This document shows, piece by piece, positions 10,269 to 21,105 of a stretch of 64,000 bases of DNA. The DNA is taken from the NCBI GenBank assembly GCA_024305745.1, contig JAHRBS010000010.1:1061501-1125500 (forward strand), written 5' to 3'. Position numbers and translations under genes: made by a program. This DNA is from Polyporus tsugae. Lineage: Eukaryota > Basidiomycota > Agaricomycetes > Polyporales > Polyporaceae. How positions within the stretch are numbered: the stretch's first letter is position 1; each line of letters starts with the position of its first letter. Under the pieces are notes generated by a model that was not told the DNA's origin, ran no database searches, and was given only the letters and a program-made list of their open reading frames with translations.

Positions 10269-13200
10269 ATGGAGCCCAGCATCCTCGTCGCGACTCATCT
10301 CTCCGCCCTCTTTCCACTTGCCCAGTCAATCCCGGTCTACTCAACCCAGAAGGACATCATCCATCTTAGCCCCCGAAATGAACCTGGCCACCCCCTGGAG
10401 CACGCCTCCTTCTCCACCCTCTTCCACTCGCTCCTCACAGGCACAATCCTCCTGCGCGTTACCAATGGCGGATTTATGCTAGAGCTCCTCTCTCTGTCCT
10501 CTGACGTTCCGCCGCTTCGCTTCGACTTCCCCGCAGCGATCTTACCCTCCCCCTCGATCGTAATGTGGGAATCCAAGGAACTCCACGTCCTCCTGGCCAC
10601 CAGATTTGGATCCCTCTACCGGATTGTCATTCCCCTTCGCGAGGGTGCCCCACTCTGGCAACCAAACGCGAACCGCCGGTGGTACCGCGAGCATGTAATC
10701 CAGGCTGCGGTTGACGAAGGCCTCGTTCAGGTGCAGGGTACCCATTGCGTGGTGATTTCTCTCCCCGGAGGATTGCTGCTCAGGCTGGAGGCGGAGGCAC
10801 TTGGGGGTGACACCACGGATGGTGAGTAAATGCTATTCCGTCATCCAGCCAATATGTCTAACAGACTCCCCTCTCTTCTCCCGATCATTCATCAGACATA
10901 TGGCGCGAGACCAGGTCCGATGCGCGTTCGTTCCTGCACTCGATCACCTCCCTCCTTCATACTGGTCCTCCCGGCGGCACGGATATCGTTTCCATTTCAA
11001 GCCACCCGCAGCCGACGGATGTCGGAAACGTGTGGACTTTATCTCGAGACCGCCATCTCCGTATGTGGACCGCTCGGGGTGGGTGTGTTGCGGAGCATGC
11101 GCTGCCGTCCACGGCACCCGGGCGCAGTGGAGTCTCTTCTCGCGCTTCGCCTAGCCCCGTGAAGCCGTCCGTGCTTCTCCCGCCAGTGCCCCAAAAGTTA
11201 CTCTCGATCTTCACGCCATCTCACACCGATGAGCCGCATGTCTTGGTGTTTATTCCTACCGAAGGTTCTTTGGCTTCAGGGGGCTTCTTCCAACTGTTTG
11301 TGGCCGACGGCGATGCGTTACGTCCGGTGATCGCCTTCGACGCGTCGGGAACCAGTATACATTGCCACTTACAGGACTTCACCGTTCTGGATGACACGCT
11401 GTACACAGTCTGGGACAAGCAGGGCCAGTCCATGGTTGAGGTCCTAGTACTACCATGGGACGAATCGGAAGACACCAGTACTGGTGGCTGGAGCTCGGCT
11501 ACTTACGCGCAGGAAGCTGAGCTTACCCCCGCCTATTTGGATGAATTACTGCTTTCTGATGGCTCTCTCGAGGGCAAGTTTTTCGAGGCCATCATGCGGC
11601 CTGGGACGTTCTCTCCCCTCACGTTGCAGTCTGCCGTCAATCAGTACGCCGACGCCTGTCGGTCTCTCCCCCCTCCTTATCCTCCGCAACTTCTTCAAAC
11701 CTATTCCACCGTCGCCGAACAAATAACGTCAATTGTTGGCTGCACCGTACAGCGGACCAAGGACCCCAAAACCGGCGCCCCTCTCGATACAAATTACTGG
11801 AACGCGCTCAAACGGGACTGGGAGGGCTTCATTGCTCGCTGCCGTGAGATCGAACGGAACGGTCGGTGGCCCTTGGCTATTGGGCGTGGTAACCCGGACG
11901 ATGGCGTCCTCGTCATTGAACGTGAGCGCATCGCCTCTCTAGCCGGCGAAGACCATCCTTTACGTCTGCACAGGGAGCTGTCTTTATCTCTACCCGTTGG
12001 GGAGCAGTTCGATCTGCTGACGATTCTCTGGATGATGCGTCAAAAATTGGGGCCACGCCTTCTGCGGTCGTTGGAGGAGCGCTTGAACGAGGTCGTCCGC
12101 CAAGAGATCGCCTTCTCCTACGCCGACATCATCCAGGACCAGGTCCGAGCTTCAAACTTGCACGAGGAAGTCGACGAGGGCTTGCAGAGTTGGATCGCCG
12201 GCCGCATCAGAAGTTTAGAAGATGTCGCGAAGCAGTCCGGGGCACAAGGGCGTCAGGCGGGGCTCCAGCAAGCCGCTAACGAGGTGCTCAATCTGGTCGG
12301 AGGGTTCGACAAAGAGGTGAAGAACGAAGAAGACGACGGGGAGTTCCTGTCGCGTCCCGTCAGCCCTGAGTGGCTGAAGGCGCTCACGGCATCGTACGCG
12401 ACTACGTCTATCCATGCGCGGTACGACATTTCCCTGGCCCTCGTGATATTCCTCCTGTTCCTCGCGGACGACCTCCCGCTGTGGGAGCCCGGCGTGCTCG
12501 CTGAGATCTTCGTCGTGTTTCGCGGAATCGCGATGCTGCGTTACGGCGCTGGGCAGTCCGGTGGAGACAACGCCTCTCCGACGGCCCAGGCGGCGGGACC
12601 AGGAGCGGAGGAGGAAGTCGTCGCGAAGCTGCGCAACATGCACGTTTCCGCTAACCGCGGGGCCAGATTCCAACCTACGTACTCTCTGATCCATCGGCTG
12701 GTGAACGCGTACGGACACTCGTCCGCATCTGGGCTCCGCGTCTCGGCCCATCGCTTCCTCGATGCTACTGGCCTCTTACAGTCGCTCTCTCCAGCAGACG
12801 CTACCCCGCTGGAGACTGCCTTCTGCGAGCGCCTCCGTCAGCTGGGCTATCACGAAGTGGCACGGGAGATTTTGTCGTGGTTCCCGCGTACCGCAGGAGT
12901 GACGTACGTACTGGGCCATTTGTGGTTAGACGAAGGACGATATGACGACGCCGGCTCCGTCATCGAGGTTCTCGCAGGCAGCTTTGGTGAGTCTATAGCT
13001 TCCTTTCCGCCCGTGCTGGTTGTTCGAAGTTGGAGCTGACTGCGCCGCCCAGGTCCGCACTCTGCATTGTCGAGTGAGGATCGAGACGCTCTCAGGGCCG
13101 TGCTCCCGGCAGGCAAGCTCTTCGAGACGCAGTTTGATTTCTATCTTCATGCCTCCGATCTGTTCAAAGCCGCGTTGAGCACGTATCACGATGTCCTCTT

Positions 13201-15069
13201 CACGCAGTTCGCTCTTTCGAACGCACCTCCGCACGTGGATACGACGCTGTTGTGGAGCAACGTGATAAAGGGGTTGACCGATCTAGGGCAGTACGAGGAT
13301 GCGTACACGGCACTCATATCCGCTCCGTATGAACGACTGTATGTATCACGGCCAACATGGGTTGCGCTTCAAACCTCCGTTTCTGCCGGGTATGCTGGTC
13401 GCTAACGTCCGACTTGCAGGAGGAGAGACTCTATCAGCCAATTGCTGTACAGAATGTGTGAGGAAAACGCCGTCGACAGGCTCATGGCCCTCAATTTTGC
13501 TGGGCTGGCCGACGAGGTGGAGGACGCGCTGGCTTTCAAGGCCCGGAACGCGGACCCCCGCATCCGGCCGTTCTATTCAAGGATCCTCTACACGTGGTAT
13601 GTCTCCAGGGGGGACTATCGAAACGGTGAGTGTCCGCCCCCCCCGTTTCTGCAGCGTTTTCTGCGGTGTTAACAGGTGTGTAGCTGCGCTTACGATGTAC
13701 CAGCGTGCCCGGAAGCTGGAGGCCCTCATGGGCGAAGCTTCTGCTTTCGCCGATCTCGCGGAACTGCAGCTCGAGGCCTATGCGGTTGCCATGAACGCAC
13801 TCGCGTTGGTGGACTCTAAGAGTCAATGGATCACGTTGCCAATTGTGACCGAGACTGGACGCGAGGTGAGGAGCTCGCTTCATTGGGCATGCCAGTTGTT
13901 GTTACTGAGGTACTTCTTAACCCTCTCTCCGTCTCTTCAAGCCTCGAAAGCGCCGAAAACTGTCCAAGTACATCCCAGAGAACAAGTACGCATTGGGCAA
14001 GCGGGACTCTGAGGTGGTGGAATTGAAGGATATGCAGTATGAGTACGCGTTGCTGTCTGCAAGAGTCGAGCTCATCCAGAGGGACCCCACGTTGTTGTCG
14101 GCTGGTGGTGCGTTCTGTCAGCCTACATGGGGGCGAGCCGTTTCATATTCATGCCTTTACAGAATTTGCGTTGCCTCCGTCCTCGATCGTGGTAAGGCTA
14201 GCGCAGGCGAACCGGTTTAACACCGCGATGGCGACTGCGCGGAGTCTGGACGCTGACATGTCGGATCTGTTCGGTCACCTTGTCGGACGGTGCCTAAGGC
14301 TGTCGAGGAACCCAGATTCTGTAATGTAAGCGCGTCCTATTATCGTCATTACCGCGGGTCATGGGGGCGTGCTCATGTTTTTGTCCAACCACGGTTTGCA
14401 GGAGCGAGGACACCTCTGATTGGCTCCTTACGGACAAAGTGTCGTCTTGGCCCGGCACCTCGGCCGAGCGGGGCTGGCGGTATCTGAGACAGTCACTCGA
14501 GCGCCACGACGGGCCCCAGACAGACTATAGGTATACCAAGGTCGCGCTAGAGACGATCATGAGCTCCGACAGGACATCGCCTCCGCCACCATGGTTGATC
14601 CATACGCTCGAGGTGAGCCCGGTTTGGTGCGGAGCTAGGCATGCTGTTAACGGGGGGCATGCACCTTGCTATAGGAACATCACCCCGAATACCTCATCCG
14701 GAATTGCCTGCGGTACGAGGTGCTAGAGGCCGCTCTGGACCATACGTTGTCGATGACGCGTAGGGTAAGTGCCGACGGATCCCGCTCTTCTGCATAGTGC
14801 ATGCCGTCACAGTTGATGGCTCATTGAACTTTGAACTTTGACTGACGTGCGGGTATCTCTTCTTCCAGAGCGACTCGCAGCTCACGGAGGAAGTCTCGAA
14901 GACCGCCGCCGCTACATGGCTCCCCTACACGCTCATCGATCAAGTGCTGGTCGCGGCGGACACACAGCCGGACCTTTCTTCTCGAGGTCGTGCTCTATTG
15001 GGGGAGCTACGCACGGAGATTGGGGCCCGTATGAAGAGGGTGCAAAAGTATAGCCAGGCCTCTGTGTAA
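10269..15069 (+). CDS. NUP120: Nucleoporin Nup120/Nup160 (Y-complex of the nuclear pore)
   Basis: Ten exons (10269-10821, 10896-12986, 13053-13338, 13420-13625, 13684-13865, 13942-14107, 14163-14325, 14402-14612, 14675-14764, 14869-15069) give a continuous frame of 1382 residues, close to metazoan Nup160. The N-terminal half is the beta-propeller region (VWTLSRDRHLRMWTARGG, SIFTPSHTDEPHVLVFIPTE). The C-terminal half is alpha-solenoid (YEDAYTALISAPYERL, MYQRARKLEALMGEASAFAD, VVRLAQANRFNTAMATARSL). The protein is a structural subunit of the Nup84/Nup107-160 ring, needed for pore assembly and mRNA export. The start is the first ATG of the exon that begins the propeller (MEPSILVATHLSALFPLAQ). The intron at 14108-14162 was placed so that SAG joins EFALPPSSIVVRLAQ. 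The C-terminus (RMKRVQKYSQASV) matches the usual basic tail. Confidence 0.9.
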
Positions 15070-16515
15070 GAGTGCCAGTCATCGGACACTCTCCGTTCGG
15101 CATTGCCAAGTTTGTTCAAGTTCTGCAGTTTGCCGTTACATACTTCTGTCGCTGCTGTGTCTTTTCTTGTCCTAATGAATGCTTAATGCCGGGCTACGGC
15201 GCAATTCGCTCTATCTCTATTTGACATCGGTGTCCGAAGGCCGACAATGCAACGACATTGTTTCGCGTTCGTTTTCGTGCGGAGTGCCCTTGGCCTTAGG
15301 GTTCTCTGGCGGTCGCGTCGGATCCCGTCGGATATGGTAATCGCGTTTCCCGCCGCGAGCGGTTTGGGTGCGTCCCACCCCTGCGCCGAGCGGTGGGGTC
15401 TTGCTTGCGCAGCGCCACAACTCGTGAGTGGTTTAGTCGAGCCATGACCGAATCGGAATGCGGCACCACCGCGAGGATCACTCGTTGAGCTCGGCTTGGC
15501 AGGATAGACCGGAAGCACCTAAATAGTCAGTTCTCCACTGTATCGAGCCAAACCCGTGGAAGTTCAGATGCGGCAACGAAGGTTCAGATTTTGCGAGATG
15601 CAGCACCTGGTTCTAGGGCAACATCTCCTACCAGGTCATGCCTTCCGTCTAGGTTCCCTCACGCCCACAGCGTTGTGTTGTGCCTCATTTAGAGTGCCCA
15701 AATATCGCACAGAATGTACCAACTTGTCTGTGACTCGATGCAGGGAAGACTGCCAGGATCCAGGGCAATAACAGGAACACACCGGAACTTCTCGACCATG
15801 AAACAGGGGACTGACTACCTCGCTAGAGGTTCAAAGTCGGAAGCGTGAGGCCATTCGCGTGAATGCTGATCATGAGGGACGGCAATACTATCTCACATAC
15901 GTCTCTTTTAAAAAGTATTGCTGCGGCTGCTTTTGGACGGGATATCTGGCAGCCAGTGCGGTGGGGTCTCACACGATAGGCAATGTTCCACCCAGCCGAA
16001 AAGCATTGTGAGATGATAGAGCATGGTTCACTGTCTACGACCATGATATCCTGGACCGGAAAATGTCGATAAAGGCGCGTTTGCCTTAATGTTAGATCGG
16101 TATAAGCCGCCTTTGAAGCGGGTCGACGGTGGTCTCCCAATCGATACGCCCGTTTACCAACATTTTCAGGTCCCGATTCGGAAGATGGTCGTGACTCTAG
16201 AAAACCACAAGTTCTCGTCGCTTTCCAACGCTCAGGTTCTGGCGGGTCGGAAGGTCGGCATAAGTTCCTGTCCATCGGAGGTTCGTTCCTTGACCGGTTA
16301 GTAGTCTATGAAACACGTGGAACAGCAGACATGTCATAGAAAATCAACCGGATACATACCTATTCAAAGCTACAAGTTCAAATCAGCAGTGGTCTTGAAC
16401 TTGAAGGAGGACATTCAATGCGCAAGGTCAGTCACGGTACCGCCACATACCCAAAGCGGATGCCGCGTCTCCGGGGTCCTTTGGGCGCTCGGTGACTCTC
16501 ACCTGAACGCTCATC
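15070..16515. other. Intergenic, nothing coding seen
   Basis: These 1.4 kb separate the Nup160 stop codon from the Ctu1 start. Short frames on both strands have no family features. It presumably carries the Nup160 3' UTR and the Ctu1 promoter. I found no TATA box close to 16516. Confidence 0.5.
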
Positions 16516-17922
16516 ATGCCTCCACGAACTTGTGCTCTCTGCAACGACGCCCGTGCGATTCTGAAGCGGCCAAAAACGGGGCAGCAGATATGCAAGGATT
16601 GTTTCTTCTATGTTTTCGAGACTGAGGTTCACAACACTATCACGCAAGCAAAGCTCTTCAAACCTGGAGATCGGGTGGCCATCGGCGCTTCCGGCGGCAA
16701 AGGTGCGATTCCAAACTGTGAACGTTTGAAACCCCAAGCCCGTCGGCTGAATGGCGTACGCGAACAGATTCCACTGTGCTTGCGCACATCATGAAAACTT
16801 TGGACGAGCGCTATAGTTACGGATTGGAGCTGTTTCTCCTGTCCATTGACGAAGGCATCACGGGGTACCGGGATGACTCCTTGGAGGTATGAAACTTTTC
16901 TTCCCGTAGGTATGCTGGCGGTCTCATTTTGTCTCATATGATTAGACGGTCAAGCGCAATCAGCAGCAGTATGACATGCCGTTGAAGATTTTATCTTATG
17001 ACGAACTCTATGGCTGGACAATGGACGCAATCGTCGCGCAAATCGGAAAGAAGAACAACTGCACCTTTTGCGGAGTGTTCAGACGACAGGCACTTGATAG
17101 AGGGGCCGCAATCTTGAACGTCGACCACATCGTTACTGGACACAATGCCGATGACATTGCGGAAACCGTGCTAATGAACAGTAAGCTTTATTTGGGTATC
17201 AAGCGGACTTCTGACGATCTCTTCTGCTGTAGTCATGCGCGGCGACATTGCCCGTCTCGGACGCTGCACCTCTATTTGCACACAGGGCGAAGACACGATC
17301 AGAAGGTCAAAGCCGTTTAAGTACGCATACGAGAAGGAGATCGTAATGTGAGTACCTTTGTCTACAGAGTATTGTAGCTGTACTGAACCCTACGTTGTGA
17401 GGTATGCCTATTTCAAGAAATTGGATTACTTCTCAACAGAGTGCATATACTCCCCCGATGCGTATCGCGGTCATGCAAGGGCGTTCCTCAAGGATCTCGA
17501 AGCTGCACGGCCAAGTGCGATTATCGACATCATCCACTCTGGCGAGGCGTTCGAGGTCAAGGAAGATGTCAAGGCAACACAAAAGTTGCAACGTATGTTC
17601 GGCCTCTTCCTTCCGGTCTCAATACAATTGACTGTACGGGTTGACAGAAACATGTAAGCGATGCGGGTACATGTCCAGTAACGAGCTGTGCAAGGCTTGC
17701 ACCCTGCTAGAAGGCCTGGAACGGGGAATGGCTAATGCCGCTGTCGTGCGCCGCGTTCTGTTCATGCCCCCAGCCTCGTTACTCATATGCTTGTTCTAGA
17801 CTGACCGGGCGCGGAAGAAACTGGACGCCGATGGCCGTTCGCCCGGTCATTTACGCACAATACCGTTCTTCCAGCTCCCTGCCAGTCTACAGAATTCGAC
17901 TGTTGTCGAGGCAACTTCGTAG
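16516..17922 (+). CDS. NCS6: Cytoplasmic tRNA 2-thiolation protein 1 (Ncs6/Ctu1)
   Basis: Seven exons (16516-16702, 16768-16886, 16946-17180, 17233-17347, 17402-17592, 17648-17745, 17800-17922) give 355 residues, the usual family length. An N-terminal zinc ribbon has CALC and CKDC pairs. The PP-loop ATPase motif (GASGGKDST) is split by intron 1. The chain continues with [16 protein letters not shown], the [14 protein letters not shown] block that carries the catalytic-site Cxx[14 protein letters not shown], and [20 protein letters not shown]-terminal zinc motif ([16 protein letters not shown]) closes the fold. The enzyme adenylates and thiolates U34 of tRNA Lys, Glu and Gln using sulphur passed from Urm1, in complex with Ncs2/Ctu2. 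The key residues I can see are intact. Confidence 0.93.
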
Positions 17923-18606
17923 TTGTCCCTTTTGTCTCCCTCCCTCCCGCAGAGACCTATTCCGTAGCAGATGCCCACTGATGTAGCCCTAGCTTCGTAG
18001 ACGTTCCGAATAGCGGATAGAAAGCTCCTTATCGGATTTTTCCATCAGCCCCGTGAGTGGTTGCGTCCCGGGAGCGAGCGGACTCCGAGCGACGCCTACA
18101 CGGCCTCTGTCTATAAAGTAGAGTTGCGTCTAGTCCGTTGGAGATCGGCGTGTGCATGCTCGAGACCGAGCCACACGAGTGGCGGTTTGTGCAGATGGCG
18201 AGCAAAGGGCAGTTGTTCAAGCTCGAGAGACTCTATGTATGTAGTCATCCCATGGACTCTCCGCGCAAACCCCAGTCTCAGCACCGCCACCGCCAGTCAA
18301 TTCTGTGAAACAATAATGAAACCGGCACTGGCCGTCTTGGCACTGCTGTATCATCCTCATGGATGAACCGTGGTTATATGTACACCATGCCCTCGTATTA
18401 CCGAGGAAAGAAAGATATTAGGAAATTCACCAGCTTTCCGCATTCGATTCTCTGGACATATCCCCAAACAGGCTGGTGCCCTGACCTCGCTGTTCATGGG
18501 AACCTTTTGTTCAGACATGAAGCGCATGTTGAGAAAAACACAAAAGATATATGAGGAGATTACAGCGAAATATGATGGTAGAACAAGCGAACAGAGGAGC
18601 TCGTCG
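17923..18606. other. Intergenic between convergent NCS6 and NOP58
   Basis: These 680 bases lie between two stop codons and hold the 3' UTRs of both genes. No coding signal or RNA gene is visible. Confidence 0.5.
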
Positions 18607-20789
18607 CTATGCTTCCGACTTCTTTTTCTTCTTTTTCTTCGTCACGTCCCCATCAACATTGCTCTCACCCGCTCCTGCTGCTGCCGCCGCCTTCTCTGCT
18701 TTGCGCGCCTTCTTCCTCGCCTTGCGCTCCTCCTCCGTCTCAGTTTTCTATAAACAAGCAAGCAATTAGTGAGACGTGAAGGATTCGCCACCCTCAACAG
18801 GACATACCTTTTCCTGGTGCTCCTGATCGACCTCCATAGCCTCGCTCTCTCTCCGTTTCCGCTTCTTCTCCTTCTTGCTCTCCTTACTCTCCTCTTCCTC
18901 CTCCCCGTCCACGTCCATCCGCGCCTCCTCGATGCCCTCCGCGATCTCCTCCTTCTCCGCCCGCTTCTTCGACCTCCGTTCCTCCTTCGCCTTCTTCTTC
19001 TCCGCCTTCACGTCCAACACCGCCTTCACCGCCGCCTCCATCGGCTCGCGCTGCGTCGGCATGAGGTCGACCGCGTCCGCCGCGGTATTGTACGTCCGCG
19101 TCTCGCCCGTCATCTCGAACCGCGGCTGCTTCTTGCCCGCGAACGCGGAACGCACCGTCGACGCGTCGCCCTGCTGCTCGAGGATGTGTAACCGCGCCTC
19201 GAGCTTCGCGCGGTTGTCCAGGCCTATTGAGGGCGCCAGGGGCTCCGACTTGTCGTTGGCGTCCGTGAGCGCGTCGACACGGATCGACAGCGCGGCTTTT
19301 GTGGCGACCATACGGGCCATCTAAGCATGCGCACAACATGAGGAGTGCGATCGTTACTCTTCAGGCGAGGGGCGTACCTTTCCCTTGAGCTTTGGTGGTG
19401 CTTGACCGATGAGGGATGCATGGTAGATGAGGCCGTACTTGGGCGTGTCGTGCTTGGTCTTGAGCGCACGGAACAGCGCCTTCTCGGCACCGAGGATCTG
19501 GATGGTGCTCGCTGGGTGCTTCGCGAGGTTGAGCAGGCTTCCGGCGTGGCTGATGAGCCGCGCGCCGACGAGGTCGCCAACGAGCGCGGTCAAATTGGGC
19601 GCGATGGCGGTCATGCGGCTCTGGAGGTAGCCGGCGAGCTGGGTGCGGTACGAGGAGATGGAGATGACCTGATCGCATAGCGAGTGGATGTGCGCCATGT
19701 CGGATTCTGAGATGTCGGTGCCCATCGAGATGACCGCGGCCGCCTTCAAGGTGGCCTCGAGGTCTTCGGGGAGGATGTCGGCGAAGTCTGTTGATGCAGC
19801 GTTTGTCCGGAAGCCTGTCGTTCCACGGCGTGAGATGGGCTCGGTCTCTTTGATTACGAGTTTGCTTACCCATCTTCTTGATGACTTTCGCGTACGCAAT
19901 GTTGTCGGCGATGATCTTCGCCATCTCGGGGAAGTGCCAACCGTACCATTCCTAGAGGCACTTTCGTCAGTCAGTTTGAGGCACCTTCTCAGTCAACCTG
20001 CAAGTACTCGCCTTCACACGCATCGCATAGATGTTGATCTCCTTGTCAAGGTCGTCGAGCAGAGCAATCGCCTGAACGACCATGGTGTCCACCTTGTCCG
20101 GTGAGAACTTGAGCTTAAATCTACCGCCACAAGTTCAGCCTCGCCGTCAAGCAACACTGCAATTGAGGGCACACCGTGATAGTGAGTGACTGAGGCCCAA
20201 GCTCATGGTCGCGAGATCCTTCGGGTCAAGGCCGTCCAGCAGTGCAGACAGCTGGGTGCGAATGCCGTGGAAGAGCTCGGTCATGTTTGGCGAGACGACC
20301 TTGATGTTGAGCTTGTCCTTGATCGCCTTACCTGATCACACTTGTGAATAGTGGAATTTTAATAGCCATAACTCTCACCACGTACCAATGCCTGCCTCGA
20401 AGACCGCCAAAGTCTCCTTGCTCTTCCCCTTCCCCACAATCTCATCTGACAGGAACCTCTTCAAGCTCTTGGTGAGTTTTTGTTCCTGTAGCGCGGTGAT
20501 CTCCTCCACTGCCGTCGCCGTTGAAGTGAAGCGGTGAATCGCCTTCAGCTTGAGCCTAACATGTGCGATTCGCGGTTTGAACAATAGGGAACGCGCGAGA
20601 ACCAAAGAGAACCAAAGTAGGGTGCGCGCGTGAGCACCGCGGAAACCCACTTGAAATGAATGTTACTTACAGCTTGTTGGCCTTCTCTGGTGTCTCGAAG
20701 TCCTTCCAGATGTCATCGCTCTCGAGTTTTCCGTCGTCTGTGAGCTTGAACAGACAGTAGCCAAGCGAGGTCTCGTAGAGAACGAGCAT
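18607..20789 (-). CDS. NOP58: Nucleolar protein 58 (box C/D snoRNP core protein)
   Basis: Eight exons (20789-20671, 20555-20386, 20331-20175, 20120-20012, 19951-19870, 19814-19378, 19320-18808, 18747-18607) give 575 residues. The N-terminal domain starts [20 protein letters not shown]. It is followed by the coiled-coil region ([20 protein letters not shown]) and the Nop domain ([59 protein letters not shown]). The C-terminal tail alternates acidic and basic lysine-rich blocks and ends in seven lysines plus SEA, as in other Nop58 proteins. With Nop56, Snu13 and fibrillarin it forms the snoRNPs that guide rRNA 2'-O-methylation. The fourth intron (20011-19952) starts with GC instead of GT. The gene is divergent from the S10 carboxypeptidase. 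Confidence 0.95.
19952..20011 (-). other. GC-AG intron in NOP58
   Basis: On the minus strand the exon ends GTGAAG and the intron begins GCGAGT and ends CTCTAG, 60 nt long. Only this junction joins AMRVK to EWYGWHFP in frame. A GTACTT donor five bases further in would shift the frame. GC-AG is the commonest non-canonical intron class, and the other donor positions here match the consensus. Confidence 0.85.
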
Positions 20790-21105
20790 TTTTGTTGTCA
20801 CCCTAGGTCCTAGAATAAAATGCGAATAATACAAGCCCAGAAAGGGAGAAAGAGAGCGTCCAGAGACCGCAGGAACGACTTTGCAGCCTTTGCTTGCTTG
20901 CAGTGCGTCCAAGTCTCGAAAATTTGAGGCAAGAGGTCGTGGGAACACGTGCCGACAGTGATCGCACCGGCGCTGGTTTCCGGGATGGCGGGCCTGCTAC
21001 CTCGGATCGCGGACCGCCACGGCTATGATTGGACGCACCATGTGCATGAAGCTCGATGCTCGAAGTTGAACACAACTCGCACGAACATCCTTGTCGTCTC
21101 CCACC
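20790..21105. promoter_or_regulatory. Shared promoter region between NOP58 and S10 carboxypeptidase
   Basis: The two start codons lie 316 bases apart and point away from each other. The region must drive a housekeeping nucleolar gene on one side and a secreted peptidase gene on the other. I see no clear TATA box. Confidence 0.55.

Noticed and set aside
18875..19324. 149-codon plus-strand frame over NOP58
   Set aside because: Antisense of the lysine/glutamate-rich NOP58 tail exon.
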